DNA from: Phycisphaerales bacterium | Lineage (GTDB): Bacteria > Planctomycetota > Phycisphaerae > Phycisphaerales > SM1A02 | Direction: 5' to 3' | DNA: 55,093 nt | NCBI GenBank assembly: GCA_028823105.1 | Contig: JAPKCC010000008.1 | Location: 1-55,093 of the forward strand | Part shown: piece by piece, positions 52,557 through 55,093 of the stretch | Layout of the letters: every line of letters starts with the position of its first letter | Numbering within the stretch: position 1 is the stretch's first letter | Notes under the pieces: generated by a model | What the model was told of the DNA's origin: nothing | Databases searched by the model: none | Seen by the model: the letters and a program-made list of their open reading frames with translations, nothing else | Translations under genes and position numbers: made by a program

Positions 52557-55019
52557 ATGACTTTTTCGATTCTTGCATTCTTCGCGATCACCGCCGTCGC
52601 CATCGTCATGTTGATCGCGGTGATCATGATCTTGTTTCAGGCCGGGCGCGGAGCCGGATTTCTCATCGGGCATGTCTTCGACTTCATCTTCGGCATGATT
52701 CGCGACGTCGCGAGGATTCTCGGGGCCATCATCGCGAGCATCGTGCTGGCGCCGCTGGCAATCTTGAACCTCCTGATCGGACGATGGTCGGCGGCCAATC
52801 ACTTTGCAGACGGGGTCAGACGCGAGGTCCTGCTCATTGGCAAGGGGCTGTACCGAGTCGTGGTGCGGCGGCCGCTGAAACTACTTTTCCTCGACGGAAT
52901 GCTCGAAGGCGTGGAAGTTCGCGCGGTCGAGGATCTGAAGGCGGCTCCCGGCCGCGATCAGCCGGCTCGAGGACTCCAATTTCCCGGATTCGAAATCACC
53001 GGATCGCTTCCGTCGGGGGGGTCAGGGGCCAAGCTCTATATCGCGCGACCCGACGAAAAGACCAGACGCCGGCTTCCCGGACAGCCGGATGCGGTGGTGA
53101 TCAAGAGCTTCGCACTCGCGGAGGGAAGCTCCCTTCCGCAGATCGTTCGCGAGAGTCGATCCCTCGAATCCGCGAAGCGTCTCGGGCTGGTTCTCGCGCA
53201 CGAACTCAACGACACGCAGTTCTGGTACGCGATGCCTTATCACCCTGGCGATCACCTCGGTGCCGTCGTTCGTGAGGCGCACGCGGTCAGCGCCGAAGAC
53301 GGCTTGAAGGGACGGGCGCTCGCTGAGGTGTTGGGATACGAGATCGACCTGGTCTCCACGCTTGATCGATACCACGCGGATGGGCTCTGGCACAAGGACG
53401 TCAAGCCCGACAACATCATCGTCCATGGGGGATCCGCGCATCTGGTCGACTTTGGGCTGGTCACTTCGTTACGTTCCGCGATGACCCTCACCACGCACGG
53501 TACGGAGTACTTTCGGGACCCCGAGATGGTCCGGATGGCGATGCGTGGGGTGAAGGTGCACGAAGTCAATGGCGCTAAGTTCGATATCTACGGTGCAGGC
53601 GCCGTTCTCTACTTCATCATGGAGAACACCTTTCCCGGCCATGGGGGCCTCAGTCGATTCGAACGGCCTGCGCCTGAATCACTGCGTTGGATCGTGCGCC
53701 GCGCCATGGCGGATTATGGACAACGGTATGACTCGGCCCGGGAGATGCTCGATGATCTTCGCGCCGTCGCATCCGCCGCCGATCCTTGGTCGGTCACGCC
53801 GGCCCAGCTGCCTTCGATGTCCGGTGCACGGGTGGAATTGGCGGACGCCGACGGTCCGATCGACCCGGCCGCCGCGAATCCCGCGCCTCCGCCGGTATTT
53901 CGTCGCACCGCGGCCGCGCCTCCACCGCCGGTCGCCGGGCGACCAAACATTCGGGTGACCAACTGGATGACTGGGGCCTACGCCACCGCCGCTGAGGGTG
54001 CACGGCCGCGTGCTCGCGAACAAGTCGCCACGGCACGACGAAGGGCGACCGCTCGACGAGCAAATGTTCCGGGGTCGCCGCATCTCCGGGTCTCCGGGAC
54101 GCTGGCGCTTCTGGTTGCGAGCGGAGTGGCATTCTTCTTGGCCTTTGCATTGGCATTTATCTTCTTGGTCTCTACGAATGAAGGTCCGTCGGCGATGCAA
54201 GCCGCGATTGATGGCGCCATGGAAGACATGATCGAGCGGGGTGCGATCGAGAGCCGCTACGACGTGGAGCTTCAAGGTGGGATGAACACCGTGGGCGATT
54301 GGACGGCTCCTTCGCCGGTGAGAACCGGTTCCTTCATCGTTCTAGATGATCGAACCTCACTCGCAGAGGGTGAAGCGAGTTTGGATTCAATCATCCGATC
54401 GCTCAAGACCTCGGGATGGTCGTCCGAGGACGATCTCGACCTGGTCGCCGAATCGGCGGTCGCCATCGCACGTTGTCAGGGTGGACTGCAACTGGCTCAA
54501 AGTTCGTCCCTCACGATTGACTTCGACTGCGAGGATCTCGACCAGTTTCGTCTGGAACACGATGTGGAGGGGATTCTCTGGGTCACCACGATGCGAGACG
54601 AAGGCGCATCAACCGTCATCGAAGGCACGACGCTAGAGCGTGGAGAGGTCATTCGAGCGGTCTTCTTGTCGAACGAAACCATGGAGATTCTGATCGATGG
54701 CCGGCCTTACGTCGAGGTTCAAGGTCTCTGGCCGGATGGCACTCGGGAAACCGTTCAGGTTCCGTTTCAGACTTCGTCCGCCGATGAAGATTCGGATCTC
54801 CGAGTCGAGTCAGATTCCAGCTTGAAGGAGGTCTTGGACAACGCGTTGAATGAGGTCCGAACCGAGGTGCAGTCCGAGGTGCAGGACGCCATGCAGGAGA
54901 TCGGTTCGGAGCTCGATCAATCCAGGACGACGCTTCAGAAGGGATACGATCAATTGCAGAAGATTCCCGATGGGGTCCAGTTTCGCTCGGGACCGATGAC
55001 CATTCGAATCGCCGCCTGA
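52557..55019 (+). CDS. Membrane-embedded Ser/Thr kinase-like protein
   Basis: An 820-residue protein. Hydrophobic segments fill the first 85 residues (TFSILAFFAITAVAIVMLIAV and following). The kinase domain has a Gly-rich loop GSLPSGGSGAKLY (149-161), Lys183 in VVIKSF, HKDVKPDNII (279 on; Lys replaces the Arg of HRD) and DFG (298-300). A Pro/Ala-rich basic linker leads to another helix (LALLVASGVAFFLAFALAFIFL, about 516-540) and a C-terminal domain of unknown type, ending in a helical stretch. The catalytic residues are present. It starts 54 bp after the sigma-factor gene, in the same direction. ATG at 52557 has GGAG seven bases upstream; the frame opens at TTG 52512. Confidence 0.85.
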   Translation: MTFSILAFFAITAVAIVMLIAVIMILFQAGRGAGFLIGHVFDFIFGMIRDVARILGAIIASIVLAPLAILNLLIGRWSAANHFADGVRREVLLIGKGLYRVVVRRPLKLLFLDGMLEGVEVRAVEDLKAAPGRDQPARGLQFPGFEITGSLPSGGSGAKLYIARPDEKTRRRLPGQPDAVVIKSFALAEGSSLPQIVRESRSLESAKRLGLVLAHELNDTQFWYAMPYHPGDHLGAVVREAHAVSAEDGLKGRALAEVLGYEIDLVSTLDRYHADGLWHKDVKPDNIIVHGGSAHLVDFGLVTSLRSAMTLTTHGTEYFRDPEMVRMAMRGVKVHEVNGAKFDIYGAGAVLYFIMENTFPGHGGLSRFERPAPESLRWIVRRAMADYGQRYDSAREMLDDLRAVASAADPWSVTPAQLPSMSGARVELADADGPIDPAAANPAPPPVFRRTAAAPPPPVAGRPNIRVTNWMTGAYATAAEGARPRAREQVATARRRATARRANVPGSPHLRVSGTLALLVASGVAFFLAFALAFIFLVSTNEGPSAMQAAIDGAMEDMIERGAIESRYDVELQGGMNTVGDWTAPSPVRTGSFIVLDDRTSLAEGEASLDSIIRSLKTSGWSSEDDLDLVAESAVAIARCQGGLQLAQSSSLTIDFDCEDLDQFRLEHDVEGILWVTTMRDEGASTVIEGTTLERGEVIRAVFLSNETMEILIDGRPYVEVQGLWPDGTRETVQVPFQTSSADEDSDLRVESDSSLKEVLDNALNEVRTEVQSEVQDAMQEIGSELDQSRTTLQKGYDQLQKIPDGVQFRSGPMTIRIAA

Positions 55020-55044
55020 TGCCCTCGGCCTGCCTCGCCTCCAT

Positions 55045-55093
55045 GTCCTCGTGGTCCTCGTGGTCCTCGTGGTCCTCGTGGTCCTCGTGGTCC
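55045..55093. repeat. 9-bp tandem repeat at the right edge
   Basis: GTCCTCGTG repeats five times, plus four bases, to the window end and may continue beyond. In the plus frame opening at an ATG that overlaps the kinase stop (TGATG, 55019) it would code Ser-Ser-Trp; on the minus strand it could code Gly-Pro-Arg or similar. It could be a start of a repeat-rich gene or a simple-sequence array. Confidence 0.8.

Noticed and set aside
1-55093. tRNA, rRNA, insertion sequences, integrases or prophage genes
   Set aside because: No tRNA-like cloverleaf T-loop, transposase, integrase or phage structural motif was seen by eye; a covariance-model scan was not possible.

Overview
The window looks like chromosomal DNA of a planctomycete, most likely class Phycisphaerae. 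The reasons are GC-rich coding sequence, a surface protein ending in a PEP-CTERM-like VPGLGGLAALACGAAG tail, a dockerin/FG-GAP secreted protein, a DUF1573 lipoprotein, large membrane Ser/Thr kinases, a kinase-linked ECF sigma factor, and a stand-alone TPR protein with two RNA polymerase alpha C-terminal domains. It is a core-genome stretch: I see no insertion sequence, prophage, CRISPR array, tRNA or rRNA.

Layout. 1-5.7 kb (minus): a truncated secreted PEP-CTERM-like protein, a DHA2-type MFS exporter, a LolCDE/FtsX-type ABC pair whose ATPase carries an unusual membrane hairpin, and NnrE. 5.8-7.8 kb (plus): a GT2 glycosyltransferase and SurE. 7.9-12.9 kb (minus): gyrA, then a STAS protein, an ExbD-like protein and a TonB-like protein. 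13-15.2 kb (minus): LpxI, an FtsJ/TlyA-type methyltransferase and a LOG-family protein. 15.3-18.7 kb (plus): a WecA/MraY-type transferase and an O-antigen-ligase-like membrane protein. 18.7-21.2 kb (minus): a DUF4286 protein and DsbD. 21.4 kb: a lone fliM.

23-32.8 kb (plus) is an information-processing cluster: nusA, infB, rbfA, a helix-hairpin-helix protein with a histone-H1-like Lys/Ala/Pro tail, and a large TPR lipoprotein. It is followed by yebC, acyP, a small lipoprotein and a VTT-family membrane protein that appears to start at CTG. 35-40 kb (minus): a Ser/Thr kinase and the dockerin/FG-GAP protein. 41-49.9 kb: a DUF1573 lipoprotein, a TauE-family exporter (minus), a 3D-domain protein, ComM/YifB, a MATE exporter, the TPR/dual-alphaCTD protein and a SpoIID-family lipoprotein. 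50.5-55 kb: a coiled-coil membrane protein (minus), an ECF-like sigma factor and a membrane-embedded kinase, ending in a 9-bp tandem repeat at the window edge.

Themes. LpxI, the polyprenyl-phosphate sugar transferase, the O-antigen-ligase-like protein, Lol-type ABC, ExbD/TonB and several lipoproteins all fit a Gram-negative envelope. Overlapping stop/start codons of the form NTGA recur (3250, 9810, 28095, 33569), which supports reading the VTT gene as starting at a CTGA overlap at 34496. The least ordinary items are the ABC ATPase with an internal membrane hairpin, the HhH protein with a 30-bp-repeat-encoded basic tail inside the nusA-infB-rbfA cluster, the TPR/dual-alphaCTD gene with a hairpin at its predicted transcript start, and a terminator-ended structured RNA on the minus strand near 40.8 kb. 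All homology calls come from reading motifs; no database search was run.
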